Assembly: GCA_022560875.1 (NCBI GenBank)
Contig: JADFSH010000016.1
Coordinates: forward strand, 1 to 42,107
Source: Planctomycetota bacterium
GTDB taxonomy: Bacteria > Planctomycetota > Phycisphaerae > Phycisphaerales > SM1A02
Length of the DNA stretch: 42,107 nucleotides
Reading direction: 5' to 3'
The notes under the pieces are model-generated. The model searched no databases, was not told the DNA's origin, and worked only from the letters and a program-made list of their open reading frames with translations. Of this stretch, positions 33,470-41,738 are shown one piece after another. The position numbers and the translations under genes are program-made. Positions within the stretch are counted from its first letter, which is position 1. Every line of letters starts with the position of its first letter.

Positions 33470-34333
33470 ATGCGAGTCTGGCTCAATGGCGAAATCATGG
33501 AAGAGGCAGAAGCGCACGTCAGCCCCTTCGATCGAGGCTTCCTTTATGGCGACGGGGTGTACGAAGGCATACGTTTCTTCAACCGGGTCGGCGTGGGCAT
33601 GGACCTGCACGTCGAAAGGCTCCGGAAAAGCCTCGACGCGGCGAAGATCACCGGGTTCGACGCTGATGATCTCCGGGGAATCTGCGAGGCCCTGCTCGAT
33701 GATGCCGGGACCGGAGATGCGATGATATTCGCCCAGATTACCCGGGGTGTTCAGATCCCCCGCTACCATCTGCCCCCGAAAGAGATCACTCCCACCGTCT
33801 TCGCCTATGCCACTGCTGCCCCGGGTCTGGAGGAACTCGGCCCGCCGGTCGAGCGCTCGTGCATCACCGTCGAGGATCAGCGCTGGAAGCGATGTGATAT
33901 CAAGTGCATCAGTCTCATGGCGAATGTCCTGGCTATCATTGAGGCCGATTTGCAAGGGGCTGACGAGCCGATTTTTCAGCGGCAAGGCATGATCGGAGAG
34001 GGGGCGATGACCAATGTCTTTATCGCCACCGAGGGGACATTAGTCACCCCGCCGCTTGACCACGATCCCTCAATCCTTCACGGCACGACGAGAGAGCTGG
34101 TGCTTCAGGTCGCCCCGGAGGTAGTGGCAAACGTGGAGGTTTGTCCGGTGACTGCTGACGAGCTGCGCGGAGCCGACGAGGTGATGATTACCTCCAGTCG
34201 GCGATTGCTCGATTCGGTGGTTCGGGTCGATGGACAGGTGATTGGTGATGGCAACCCCGTCGCGACGAGGTTGCTGGCGAAAATGAAGGAACATCTGGCC
34301 GCAACCAGCGGTATCGCCCTACACTCTCCGTAG
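33470..34333 (+). CDS. Class IV aminotransferase, D-amino-acid transaminase-like
   Basis: The 287-aa product is a fold-type IV PLP enzyme. Seen: FDRGFLYGDGVYEGIR near the N-terminus, the PLP lysine in RCDIKCISLMANVLAIIEA, GEGAMTNVFIA (phosphate-binding turn) and DEVMITSS. The RCDIK context followed by N-V-L resembles D-alanine/D-amino-acid transaminases more than branched-chain enzymes, but the substrate is inferred. One base separates it from coaX, so they are co-transcribed. The ATG at 33470 has a 52-base gap to the divergent folD frame. Confidence 0.88.
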   Translation: MRVWLNGEIMEEAEAHVSPFDRGFLYGDGVYEGIRFFNRVGVGMDLHVERLRKSLDAAKITGFDADDLRGICEALLDDAGTGDAMIFAQITRGVQIPRYHLPPKEITPTVFAYATAAPGLEELGPPVERSCITVEDQRWKRCDIKCISLMANVLAIIEADLQGADEPIFQRQGMIGEGAMTNVFIATEGTLVTPPLDHDPSILHGTTRELVLQVAPEVVANVEVCPVTADELRGADEVMITSSRRLLDSVVRVDGQVIGDGNPVATRLLAKMKEHLAATSGIALHSP

Positions 34334-34334
34334 C

Positions 34335-35138
34335 ATGGCAACTCTCTCCAACCTGATCGCGATCAACGTGGGCAACACTCGCACTCACCTGGGCCGGTTT
34401 TCGGACGGTGAATTGCAGGAATCCGTTCATTTCGAATGTGATGACTTCACCCCGATCCTGCAGAAGATCGTGGGTTGGTGGAAGGAGATCGCGGAGAAAC
34501 CTCAAGCTTCGATCGTACTCGCCTCGGTCAACGAGTCAGAGTCCAGGCGACTTACTTCCGCGGTGAAGGATCAGCTTTCCGTGAATGTGTATCGGGCGGG
34601 GGACGATCTTCCCGTGCCGATCGCGCGACAACTCGACCCCGAGACAATCACCGGCATCGATCGCCTGCTCAACGCTGCCGCCGCTTACGATCTGCTCAAA
34701 CAGGCGTGTGTGGTCGTCGATGTGGGCACGGCGATTACGATTGATTTCATCGATGGCGAAGGGACGTTTCAAGGCGGGGCGATCGCACCCGGAGCGCGGT
34801 TGCAGCTTCAATCGCTCCACGACCACACTTCGGCTTTACCAGAAATCGAATTCGCCGCCCCTAATGGAGAGGCGTTCGGTCGTTCGACCTCCCAGGCCAT
34901 GCTTCAGGGCGTTTTTCATGGCATCCGCGGCATGGTGTGGAAACTCATCGAGCGTTATGCCGAGGAGTACGGTGCTTTCCCGACCATCATTGCCACCGGA
35001 GGCGACGCGGATCTGATTTTCAAGAATGATGAGTTGATCGATCAGATCGTGCCTGATCTCACGCTTCAGGGGATCTATGTGACCGCGAAGACCGCCTTGG
35101 CCGGACGGATTGACAAGGATGTGGATGTGAAGAAATGA
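34335..35138 (+). CDS. coaX: Type III pantothenate kinase
   Basis: The 267-aa enzyme starts CoA synthesis by phosphorylating pantothenate. Family motifs: AINVGNTRTHLG (phosphate loop, with Asn11 where most members have Asp in DxGNT), TGIDRLLNAAAAY, VVDVGTAITIDFID, GGAIAPG and IIATGGDAD. Type III enzymes need a monovalent cation and are not feedback-inhibited by CoA. The gene is one base downstream of the aminotransferase and about 80 bases before the MnmE-like gene, so one operon is likely. The Asp-to-Asn change is the only oddity. Confidence 0.93.
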   Translation: MATLSNLIAINVGNTRTHLGRFSDGELQESVHFECDDFTPILQKIVGWWKEIAEKPQASIVLASVNESESRRLTSAVKDQLSVNVYRAGDDLPVPIARQLDPETITGIDRLLNAAAAYDLLKQACVVVDVGTAITIDFIDGEGTFQGGAIAPGARLQLQSLHDHTSALPEIEFAAPNGEAFGRSTSQAMLQGVFHGIRGMVWKLIERYAEEYGAFPTIIATGGDADLIFKNDELIDQIVPDLTLQGIYVTAKTALAGRIDKDVDVKK

Positions 35139-35218
35139 GCCGTGCCGAGGCACAGCTGTCCGGGGGGTACGGGGTTCGGTCGAAACATGGCGATGTCTTT
35201 CCCTGATATTGTGCGTGC

Positions 35219-36190
35219 ATGTCCGCATGTCGTTTTCTTCACGTCACCCCCAATCGACCCGGCGCTATCGCCATCATTCAATTGATCGGGGCAACTGATC
35301 CGGTCCTGCGAGAATTGACGGACCAGGAAAGCTGGCCAATAGGGCGTATGCGTCTGGTGAATTTTTCGGGAATCGATGAAGGATTGGCGGGTCGGATTAC
35401 CGGTGATATCGCCCAACTCATGCCCCACGGCGGAATGCGGGTGGTGCAAAGACTCATCGCGAAGCTTCTTGATCTCGGGGTGGAACCGGCGGACGAGTCA
35501 TCGCTGGATCCCATGGAGATCTATCCCGAGTCCTCGGATCGTTACGAAGCCATCATGCTGAGTGCGCTAGCGCGAGCGCAGAGCCCGCTGGCGGTCAACC
35601 TGCTGCTCGATCAGCCACGACGGTGGCGCCCCCGCCCCCGGTTGGGGAGGCCGATCACCGAGGAGGATTTGGCGCGATCCGCCCGACTGAATCGTCTGAT
35701 CGACCCGCCGATAGTCGTGCTGGCCGGTCCGCCGAACGTGGGAAAAAGCACCCTGTCAAACGCCCTTCTGGGGCGGTCAATGTCAATCGCGATCGACATG
35801 CCCGGCACCACCCGCGATTACACCACCGGACGCATCGAGCTGGCGGGCCTGGTGGTCGATTGGCACGATACCCCCGGAATGCGGACCACTGAAGAGACCA
35901 TCGAGGCGAAGGCGATTGAGATCGCGCGGGGTCTGATGGCTCGGGCTGACTTCCTGATCGCGATCACCGATCACGAGCACGACTGGCCGGAACTGCCCCG
36001 CGCGGCGGATCTGAAAGTCGCCAACAAGTGCGATCTCTCCCGACGCAAAGACGCGGATGTGAACATCAGCGCGACGACCGGCGAGAATATTGAAACGCTG
36101 GTTTCATCGGTGCGTGATATGCTGGTGTCACCCGAAGACCTGACTCATCCCGGGCCGTGGCTGTTCGATGAGCGGATTGTCTCTTCGTAG
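35219..36190 (+). CDS. Reduced MnmE-like GTPase
   Basis: The 323-aa protein has a complete MnmE-type G domain: GPPNVGKST at about 170-178, TTRDYT (G2), DTPGMR (G3) and NKCD at 269-272. The N-terminal part keeps traces of the MnmE folate-binding domain (PGAIAIIQLIG, HGGMRVVQRLIAKLL) but is much shorter than usual. The protein ends soon after the G domain with DERIVSS and lacks both the full helical domain and the C-terminal CxGK motif needed for tRNA U34 modification. It is therefore unlikely to be a normal MnmE (about 450 aa). Role unknown; perhaps a lineage-specific GTPase derived from MnmE. Confidence 0.85.
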   Translation: MSACRFLHVTPNRPGAIAIIQLIGATDPVLRELTDQESWPIGRMRLVNFSGIDEGLAGRITGDIAQLMPHGGMRVVQRLIAKLLDLGVEPADESSLDPMEIYPESSDRYEAIMLSALARAQSPLAVNLLLDQPRRWRPRPRLGRPITEEDLARSARLNRLIDPPIVVLAGPPNVGKSTLSNALLGRSMSIAIDMPGTTRDYTTGRIELAGLVVDWHDTPGMRTTEETIEAKAIEIARGLMARADFLIAITDHEHDWPELPRAADLKVANKCDLSRRKDADVNISATTGENIETLVSSVRDMLVSPEDLTHPGPWLFDERIVSS

Positions 36191-36207
36191 GATCCGCGGT
36201 GCGGATC
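36191..36207. terminator. Seven-bp hairpin between convergent genes
   Basis: GATCCGC (36191-36197) pairs perfectly with GCGGATC (36201-36207) around GGT, directly after the TAG of the MnmE-like gene. A second hairpin, GTGCC-ACA-GGCAC (36245-36257), lies next to the stop of the opposing gene. Neither has a T run, but two stems in a 75-base convergent gap suggest a terminator pair. Confidence 0.5.
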
Positions 36208-36265
36208 GGGCATGACACGCGGTAGCAGGTGCATTTGATCACCAGTGCCACAGGCACCCGCGCGC

Positions 36266-38656
36266 TCACTCTTCGACGATTGTGGTTAGGGCCCGGTCCA
36301 CGGCATTGATAAGCAGGTCCGCGTCAGTCTCATCAAACTGCATGGGCGGCTTGATCTTCAGCACGTTGTGATGCGGCCCTTCGGCGCTCAGGAGAATGTC
36401 ATCGGCCTTGACAAGTTCGATGAGCAGGGCGGTCTCCTCCGTCGCGGGCTGTAGCGTCTGGCGGTCACGGACGAGTTCGATGCCCATGAACAGGCCCACC
36501 CCGCGTACGTCGCCGATCATCGGGTGGCGCTGGGCCAGCTCGCGGAAGCCTGCGGTGATATACGCACTGACGCGCTCGGCGCGCGGCATCAATTCCTCCT
36601 CCTCGATCACGTCCATCACCGCCATACCCACCGCCATGGAGACGGGGTTGCCGCCGAAGGTGGAGAAGTATTCCATGCCGGTGTCGAACGCCGCCGCGAT
36701 CTCAGACGTGGTGATCACCGCCCCCAGGGGGTGGCCATTTCCGATGGGCTTGCCGAGCGTGACGATGTCAGGAGTTGCCTCCATTGACTCGAACACACAC
36801 CAATGCGACCCTGCACGACCCATGCCCACTTGTACTTCATCCGCGATGCACAACCCGCCCACAGCGCGGACGTGCTCGAAAGCATGTTTGAGATACCCAG
36901 ATGGCGGTACGACCTGCCCTCCGCACGCGACGATCGGCTCGACGATGTACAGCGCGGGCGGGCGACTCCCGGCAACGAGTCGTTCACACAACTTGCGCAA
37001 TTCCTCTGCGTAGGCGATTCCGGCATCCTCGCCGCGCCCCCGATGCGTGCCACGATAGGGGTCGGGCATCTCGACCTTATGGACCCCCTCCGGCCGTCCC
37101 GCTCCACCGGGGCCCTCGCACTTGTACGGCGAGAGATCCACCAGCGTCTGCGTGTTGCCGTGATAGGCGTTCTCGAGCACGATTGCATCGCGCCGACCGG
37201 TCACGGTGCGGGCGATTCGCACCGCCAGTTCGTTCGCCTCACTGCCGGAATTGACAAAGAAGCACACCGACAGCGGATCAGGCATCGTCGCGGTCAGACG
37301 CGCGGCGTACTCGATGATGAGCGGATGGAGGTATCGCGTGTTCGTATTCAATCGCGCCGCCTGGCTCGCCATCGCTTCAACCACCCGCGGATGGCTGTGC
37401 CCCACGTGGCAGACGTTGTTGACGCAATCCAGGTGCGCCCGGCCGTTCGGTTCGAAGAGGAACTGGCCCCGCCCGCGCACAATCTCCAGCGATTCTTGAT
37501 ACGCGAGGCTCAGGGAAGGCCCGAGATGCACTTCCCGCTCGGCGCGAAGTTTCTCACCGGTCCCCTCGGCTGAACCGTCTCGATTCCTCACCCGCGGGTC
37601 GAATCCGCACTCATGCCGCAGGCGATCTTCGGCCTCGCGCCAGTCGATGGATTCCAGCCGCTCAAGCATCGCCCAGCCGGGGGCGTCGGTAATCAGACGG
37701 TGTAGGTTGTCCGGATCCTCCTCCGCCGCCATCGCGGAGTTCGTCACGCTGACACACAGACGCAGGATGATGAGCGGCAGCAGGACTTCGATCTCGTCTT
37801 CACACAACGGGCGAGCCGCGTGATAGCCCCGTGTGAGGGCGGCGATGATGCGCAACGGATCATCGTGATCGAGTATCGCATACGCCGCAGCGATGGCGAG
37901 CTCGGCGACGGTGATGGTGCGGACCATGTCGCCGAAATCGAGGAGGCCCGCGAGGGTCCACCCATTGCCAGACTCGGCAAGCAGGATGTTCTCATCGTTC
38001 GCGTCATTGTGGATCACTGAATGCGGCAGTTCGTCCAGTCGCGGCATGACGCGCCCCCGGATCTGAAGCAGCATCCGCTCGACTATGCGCCGATGCCGGG
38101 TGTTGGGAATGCGACCGGTGTAGGAGCTGATCCACTGGCCCCGACACAAGTCCCAGGGAAAGTCGCGCTTCATCGCCGGGTGCTCGAAGTCAGCCAGGCA
38201 TGCATCCAACTCGCCCAACGCACGCCCGATGTTTTCGAGCATCGCGTCATCGCGCGACTCGACACCGGAGAGCGGGCGACCCTCGATCCAGGTCAGCACC
38301 CGCATCTGATGCAGAGTCCCGCCCGGCGAATCGACCGTCACGATCGCCTCGCCCTCGCGGCTGGGCACGACGATCGGGCTCATCCCGGGTCGCCACCCGT
38401 CGTTCAGCCGATGTAGCGCCTGATTCTGTAAGTCCAGCAGCTCGGCGCTCGCACCTGTATTGGCGATCTTGATGACATAACGTGCATCGCCCGTGGTTTC
38501 AAGACGGAAGTTCTGGTCCCATTCCGCAGGCAGTGGTGTGACGACGCCCTCGAGGCCAAAGTGCTTGAGAGTGAGGGCGGCTGCGGCATCGGACGAGAAT
38601 GCGGCCCGACCCGTGACGGTGAACTCACACATCGGCTCGCGCGTCAGCATCGACAT
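36266..38656 (-). CDS. APH-type kinase fused to a class III aminotransferase-fold enzyme
   Basis: The 796-aa protein has two domains. The N-terminal part (about 20-345) is an APH/HYKK-like kinase with YVIKIAN, the catalytic loop VIHNDANDENIL (HxDxxxxN) and LLDFGDM. The C-terminal part (about 375-790) is a class III PLP enzyme with VNSGSEANELAVRIAR, ENAYHGNTQTLVDLSPYK, IADEVQVGMGRAG and the PLP lysine Lys636 in LGKPIGNGHPLGAV. Related pairs (hydroxylysine kinase/HYKK and the phospho-lyases AGXT2L1/AGXT2L2) phosphorylate an amino alcohol and then eliminate phosphate and ammonia. The fusion therefore suggests a two-step route for ethanolamine, hydroxylysine or a similar amine. The substrate is inferred. 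The gene stands alone. Confidence 0.9.
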   Translation of the reverse strand: MSMLTREPMCEFTVTGRAAFSSDAAAALTLKHFGLEGVVTPLPAEWDQNFRLETTGDARYVIKIANTGASAELLDLQNQALHRLNDGWRPGMSPIVVPSREGEAIVTVDSPGGTLHQMRVLTWIEGRPLSGVESRDDAMLENIGRALGELDACLADFEHPAMKRDFPWDLCRGQWISSYTGRIPNTRHRRIVERMLLQIRGRVMPRLDELPHSVIHNDANDENILLAESGNGWTLAGLLDFGDMVRTITVAELAIAAAYAILDHDDPLRIIAALTRGYHAARPLCEDEIEVLLPLIILRLCVSVTNSAMAAEEDPDNLHRLITDAPGWAMLERLESIDWREAEDRLRHECGFDPRVRNRDGSAEGTGEKLRAEREVHLGPSLSLAYQESLEIVRGRGQFLFEPNGRAHLDCVNNVCHVGHSHPRVVEAMASQAARLNTNTRYLHPLIIEYAARLTATMPDPLSVCFFVNSGSEANELAVRIARTVTGRRDAIVLENAYHGNTQTLVDLSPYKCEGPGGAGRPEGVHKVEMPDPYRGTHRGRGEDAGIAYAEELRKLCERLVAGSRPPALYIVEPIVACGGQVVPPSGYLKHAFEHVRAVGGLCIADEVQVGMGRAGSHWCVFESMEATPDIVTLGKPIGNGHPLGAVITTSEIAAAFDTGMEYFSTFGGNPVSMAVGMAVMDVIEEEELMPRAERVSAYITAGFRELAQRHPMIGDVRGVGLFMGIELVRDRQTLQPATEETALLIELVKADDILLSAEGPHHNVLKIKPPMQFDETDADLLINAVDRALTTIVEE

Positions 38657-38713
38657 GCGTCCATGATAGCTGGGGATTCATTCCATACGAGGCCGCAGCG
38701 CTCATCAGCAATC

Positions 38714-39493
38714 CTACAGTGCCATCGCACTGAAGCCGCAATCGACATGGAGGACTTCGCCGGTCACACCCGAGGCGAGATCGCTGAGCAGGTAGACCGC
38801 ACTACGCCCCACATCCTCTCCGGTCACGTTCCGCTGCAATGGTGCGCGCTGTTCCACCCTTTCGAGGATGCGACTGAAACCTCCCACCGCCAGCGCACTC
38901 ATCGTCCGCAGCGGTCCGCCGGAGATCGCATTGACGCGAATACCCTGCGGCCCGAGATCCATCGCCAAATATCGCATGGTTGATTCCAGGGCTGATTTGG
39001 CCACCCCCATTACGTTATAACCTGGCAATGCCTTCTCAGCCCCATAGTAACTCATGGCGACCATTGACCCGTTTCGGTCCATCAACGGGGCCGCCCGATT
39101 CGCCATCGCCACATAGCTGTAGGTGCTGATGTCAAGCGCCTGGGCAAATGCGTCGCGCGGCGTCTTATGGAACATACCGTCGGCGAGCCATTTCCGCTCG
39201 GCGTAGGCGATGGAATGGACGAGAAAATCCATGGTGCCGAAATCGGATTTGATCTTTCCGAAGACGCGGTCGAGATCCTCTTCCGAACAGGCATCCATGG
39301 ACTCGAGCCACGGGGTCTCCTCCCCGAGTTCCTTGATCGCACTGCCGCACCGTCGTGCCATTTTGTCACCGGGCAGGTGGGTAAAAAGGCACTCGGCACC
39401 ATGTTCGAGCAGGATTTTTGCAATGTAGTAGGCGTAGCTGTGCTCGTTGGCAATACCGACCACCAGCCCCCGCTTGCCATCCATCAGACCCAT
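38714..39493 (-). CDS. fabI: Enoyl-[acyl-carrier-protein] reductase
   Basis: The 259-aa SDR enzyme reduces enoyl-ACP with NADH in the last step of fatty acid elongation. FabI marks: VVGIANEHSYAYYIAK (nucleotide site), LVHSIAYAERK, and the catalytic Tyr/Lys of SYYGAEKALPGYNVMGVAKSAL (read in two parts, Tyr-x6-Lys). The length matches FabI and is not the FabL or FabV layout. The ATG at 39493 has AGGAG eight bases upstream (39506-39502), and that site lies in one arm of a 7-bp hairpin, so translation may be regulated. Confidence 0.96.
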   Translation of the reverse strand: MGLMDGKRGLVVGIANEHSYAYYIAKILLEHGAECLFTHLPGDKMARRCGSAIKELGEETPWLESMDACSEEDLDRVFGKIKSDFGTMDFLVHSIAYAERKWLADGMFHKTPRDAFAQALDISTYSYVAMANRAAPLMDRNGSMVAMSYYGAEKALPGYNVMGVAKSALESTMRYLAMDLGPQGIRVNAISGGPLRTMSALAVGGFSRILERVEQRAPLQRNVTGEDVGRSAVYLLSDLASGVTGEVLHVDCGFSAMAL

Positions 39494-39499
39494 GCCACA

Positions 39500-39526
39500 T
39501 GCTCCTGTTTGATCAATAAAGGAGCA
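39500..39526 (-). promoter_or_regulatory. Hairpin covering the fabI ribosome-binding site
   Basis: On the minus strand TGCTCCT (39526-39520) pairs with AGGAGCA (39506-39500), whose AGGAG is the fabI ribosome-binding site. The loop holds the 8-base palindrome TTGATCAA. Folding would hide the site. The palindrome could also be a protein-binding site. Confidence 0.5.
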
Positions 39527-39583
39527 GGAGGGTACCCGGCTCGCCAGGGGAAAGCCAGCCGGGCAAACCGGGAGACAGCTTTC

Positions 39584-40366
39584 TTATCGACCACCCGGTC
39601 GTCCTCGTGAGCCTCGGATCTGCCCGATATTCGATGCGGGAGCCATTCGGCGTATCGCATACCCTTTGGGGATTTCCAAGGCAAACTCGGAATCATCTGC
39701 CTCGAAGTTCACCTCAAGGTTTGAAATCGTCAGGATGCGGGCACCTGGGATGCCATCACGATCCCGCAGTCGCTCTATACGCCGCGGCAGATAATCGTCC
39801 ACCCCAATGAACCACCGCGACTGGGAGCGACCGTTGTAGTCAATGAGCAGGACGTCACAGAGGGTCTCGGCGACATAAGCGCGTCCTTCGAGCGTGACCA
39901 GGTTCGCGTTGATTTCATCCTCGAAGGGATTGGGACTGGCAAATTCGGACATGTACAGGTTGTTTCCCTGGCCAAGCGCTCTGAACGAAGCGTTGCCTTT
40001 GATCGCCACCTGCTTGGCGTGATCGAGGATCAACATATTTGACCCCTGAAACAATCCGGTCGTTTTTGTAATACTTCCTTCCAGTTCCTTCACTTGATAG
40101 GTGGTGTACTCCATCTTCAAGTTTCGCTTACCGGTGTCGGATTTCGCGATTATGATCTGCCCCTTGATCAGGGGTACGACCACTGCCTGCGAGCCCGTGC
40201 CTTCATACACCGCATCATAGCGGACAGTCGACACCGCTTCGGTCGCCTCATCAGCATTCCGCAGTATGTCGTAGATCACGGGATCCAGCGTTGGTGGTGA
40301 TTCTGTTTCCGTTGGCGGGGCATCCTGCATGGCAAAGGCACACGCGACAAACAGCATGGTGAACAT
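39584..40366 (-). CDS. Exported protein, LolA/DUF2092-like
   Basis: ATG at 40366 has AGGAG seven bases upstream. The short N-terminus MFTMLFVACAFAMQ acts as a signal. The mature part has alternating strands typical of the LolA/LolB-like half-barrel (TVRYDAVYEGTG, LIKGQIIIAKSD, KRNLKMEYTTYQ, MLILDHAKQVAIKG), and the later QSRWFIGVDDYLPRRIERL segment matches DUF2092-type exported proteins. It likely binds a hydrophobic ligand in the periplasm, but the ligand is not known. The C-terminus is Gly/Arg-rich (QIRGSRGRPGGR). It is divergent from the tRNA-Arg gene. Confidence 0.7.
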   Translation of the reverse strand: MFTMLFVACAFAMQDAPPTETESPPTLDPVIYDILRNADEATEAVSTVRYDAVYEGTGSQAVVVPLIKGQIIIAKSDTGKRNLKMEYTTYQVKELEGSITKTTGLFQGSNMLILDHAKQVAIKGNASFRALGQGNNLYMSEFASPNPFEDEINANLVTLEGRAYVAETLCDVLLIDYNGRSQSRWFIGVDDYLPRRIERLRDRDGIPGARILTISNLEVNFEADDSEFALEIPKGYAIRRMAPASNIGQIRGSRGRPGGR

Positions 40367-40560
40367 GGTGAATCTCCTTCTGAAGACGCAGTCACACTCG
40401 TGCTCGTTCGCCTTCGAGGACGATCTCGGTGTGTCAACGTCTCCTCCTAATCATACTCGGTAATGATGCCGGAGGTATAGATGATTTTTGCATGCGTGTC
40501 CGGACACGAGACCGACTCCAGGCTAGTCGGGATTCTCACGTGAAAGACCACGCCCCGCCT

Positions 40561-40589
40561 GCGACAACGCCCCGACGCCCGGCTATGAT
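40561..40589 (+). promoter_or_regulatory. Candidate tRNA-Arg promoter
   Basis: GCGACA (40561-40566) and TATGAT (40584-40589) are 17 bases apart, and the predicted start is about five bases before the tRNA. The -10 box matches TATAAT at five of six positions. This is sequence resemblance only. Confidence 0.45.
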
Positions 40590-40600
40590 TCCGATTCCCG

Positions 40601-40674
<74 letters not shown>

Positions 40675-40721
40675 CTTCAAAAACGGCGATCTTGCTTGAT
40701 TTCGCCCTCGATCCGGCCCCT

Positions 40722-40739
40722 GCGCAACTAAAGCGCAAC
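40722..40739. repeat. Tandem 7-base direct repeat GCGCAAC near tRNA 3' end
   Basis: GCGCAAC occurs at 40722-40728 and again at 40733-40739 with a 4-base gap (CGCAAC-TAAA-GCGCAAC). It lies 48 bases after the tRNA 3' end. It may be a recombinase or accessory-protein arm site of the element, but it is short enough to be chance. Confidence 0.3.
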
Positions 40740-40772
40740 ATAAACGCGCGCATCTCAACGGAATTCAGATCC

Positions 40773-41646
40773 ATGGCGTTAAGCCCCACTGATCGCATCA
40801 AGCTGATATCGGAGGTCGCTTTGCGCTTATCAGGAGAGGATTGGTCCCTTGTCGACTTGACACTAAATACAGTTTGAGCTTCCGTGGGAAGACAGGTGGC
40901 AGGGGGACATAAACAGTTATGTGATTGAAATGATAGGTGGTTCCCCCGACGAAACACTCCTGGCTCTAGCACACCACGTCGGCTTCACGATTGACAGCCC
41001 CGCGCCGGGCTTGGATCCACCTTTCTGGAAGGAGGGCCACCTCCGTGTATTCATTACGCATTTGACAGCACACCAGAAATATGCTGGGGAATTAAAGGAT
41101 TCTTTGGATAATTTTGGCTTTTCGTCATTCGTAGCGCATACGGCCATTCACCCTACGAAGGAATGGCAGAATGAGATAGAAACAGCTCTGGCAACCTGCG
41201 AAGTTATGATTGCTCTCCTGCACAAGGGGTTCAACGAAAGCGAGTGGACGGATCAAGAAGTTGGTTTTGCGATGGGTCGTGGGCTACTCGCGTTTTACGT
41301 TCTCTTTGATCAGAAACCCTACGGTTTCATTAGTCGCTTTCAGGCATTCAATGGTAACGGTAAGTCTACTGATGAACTAGCTCAAGAGATCTTCGATGTC
41401 TTTAGATCGCACAAACAGACGCAGCGTCGCATGTCAGAGATACTTGTATCGAGGTTCGAGAATTCGCATAGCTTCCAGAATGCGAAAGAGAATATGAAGC
41501 TGTTGGAAGAATTGGATCAATGGAATAAGCGTTATTCAGAGAGAATTAGCAAGGCCGTTGAGTCTAACTCTCAAATCAGCGGATCGTGGGGTGTGCCGGC
41601 ACGGGTGAAGACCTTGATCAAAGGATGGGAGGCAAAGGGTGTCTAA
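40773..41646 (+). pseudogene. TIR-domain protein gene split by a one-base frameshift
   Basis: Two frames must be joined. ATG at 40773 opens MALSPTDRIKLISEVALRLS and ends at the stop at 40877 after LTLNTV. The second frame is open from 40867 and continues as FELPWEDRWQGDINSYVIEM. Dropping one base near 40864-40869 gives TLNQFELPWED, which reads as a continuous N-terminal helical domain found before TIR domains in defence-type proteins. The TIR domain follows (HLRVFITHLTAHQKYAGELK, EWQNEIETALATCEVMIALL, ESEWTDQEVGFAMGRG). A helical tail ends at 41646. TIR domains of this group often degrade NAD in phage defence. The region is more AT-rich than its neighbours. A sequencing error is possible. Confidence 0.75.
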
Positions 41647-41738
41647 CACCGTCTCGATAAGGACGCTCGTAAAATAGGAAGGGGCGACACGAAGCAATAA
41701 ATCAGTAGAAATTAGGTACGAAATTCCAGCCAGACTGA

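Noticed and set aside
40921-41646. TIR protein as an intact gene starting at GTG 40921
   Set aside because: The frame is open further upstream with protein-like sequence (FELPWEDRWQGDINSY) and joins an N-terminal domain in another frame, so a frameshifted longer gene explains the data better.
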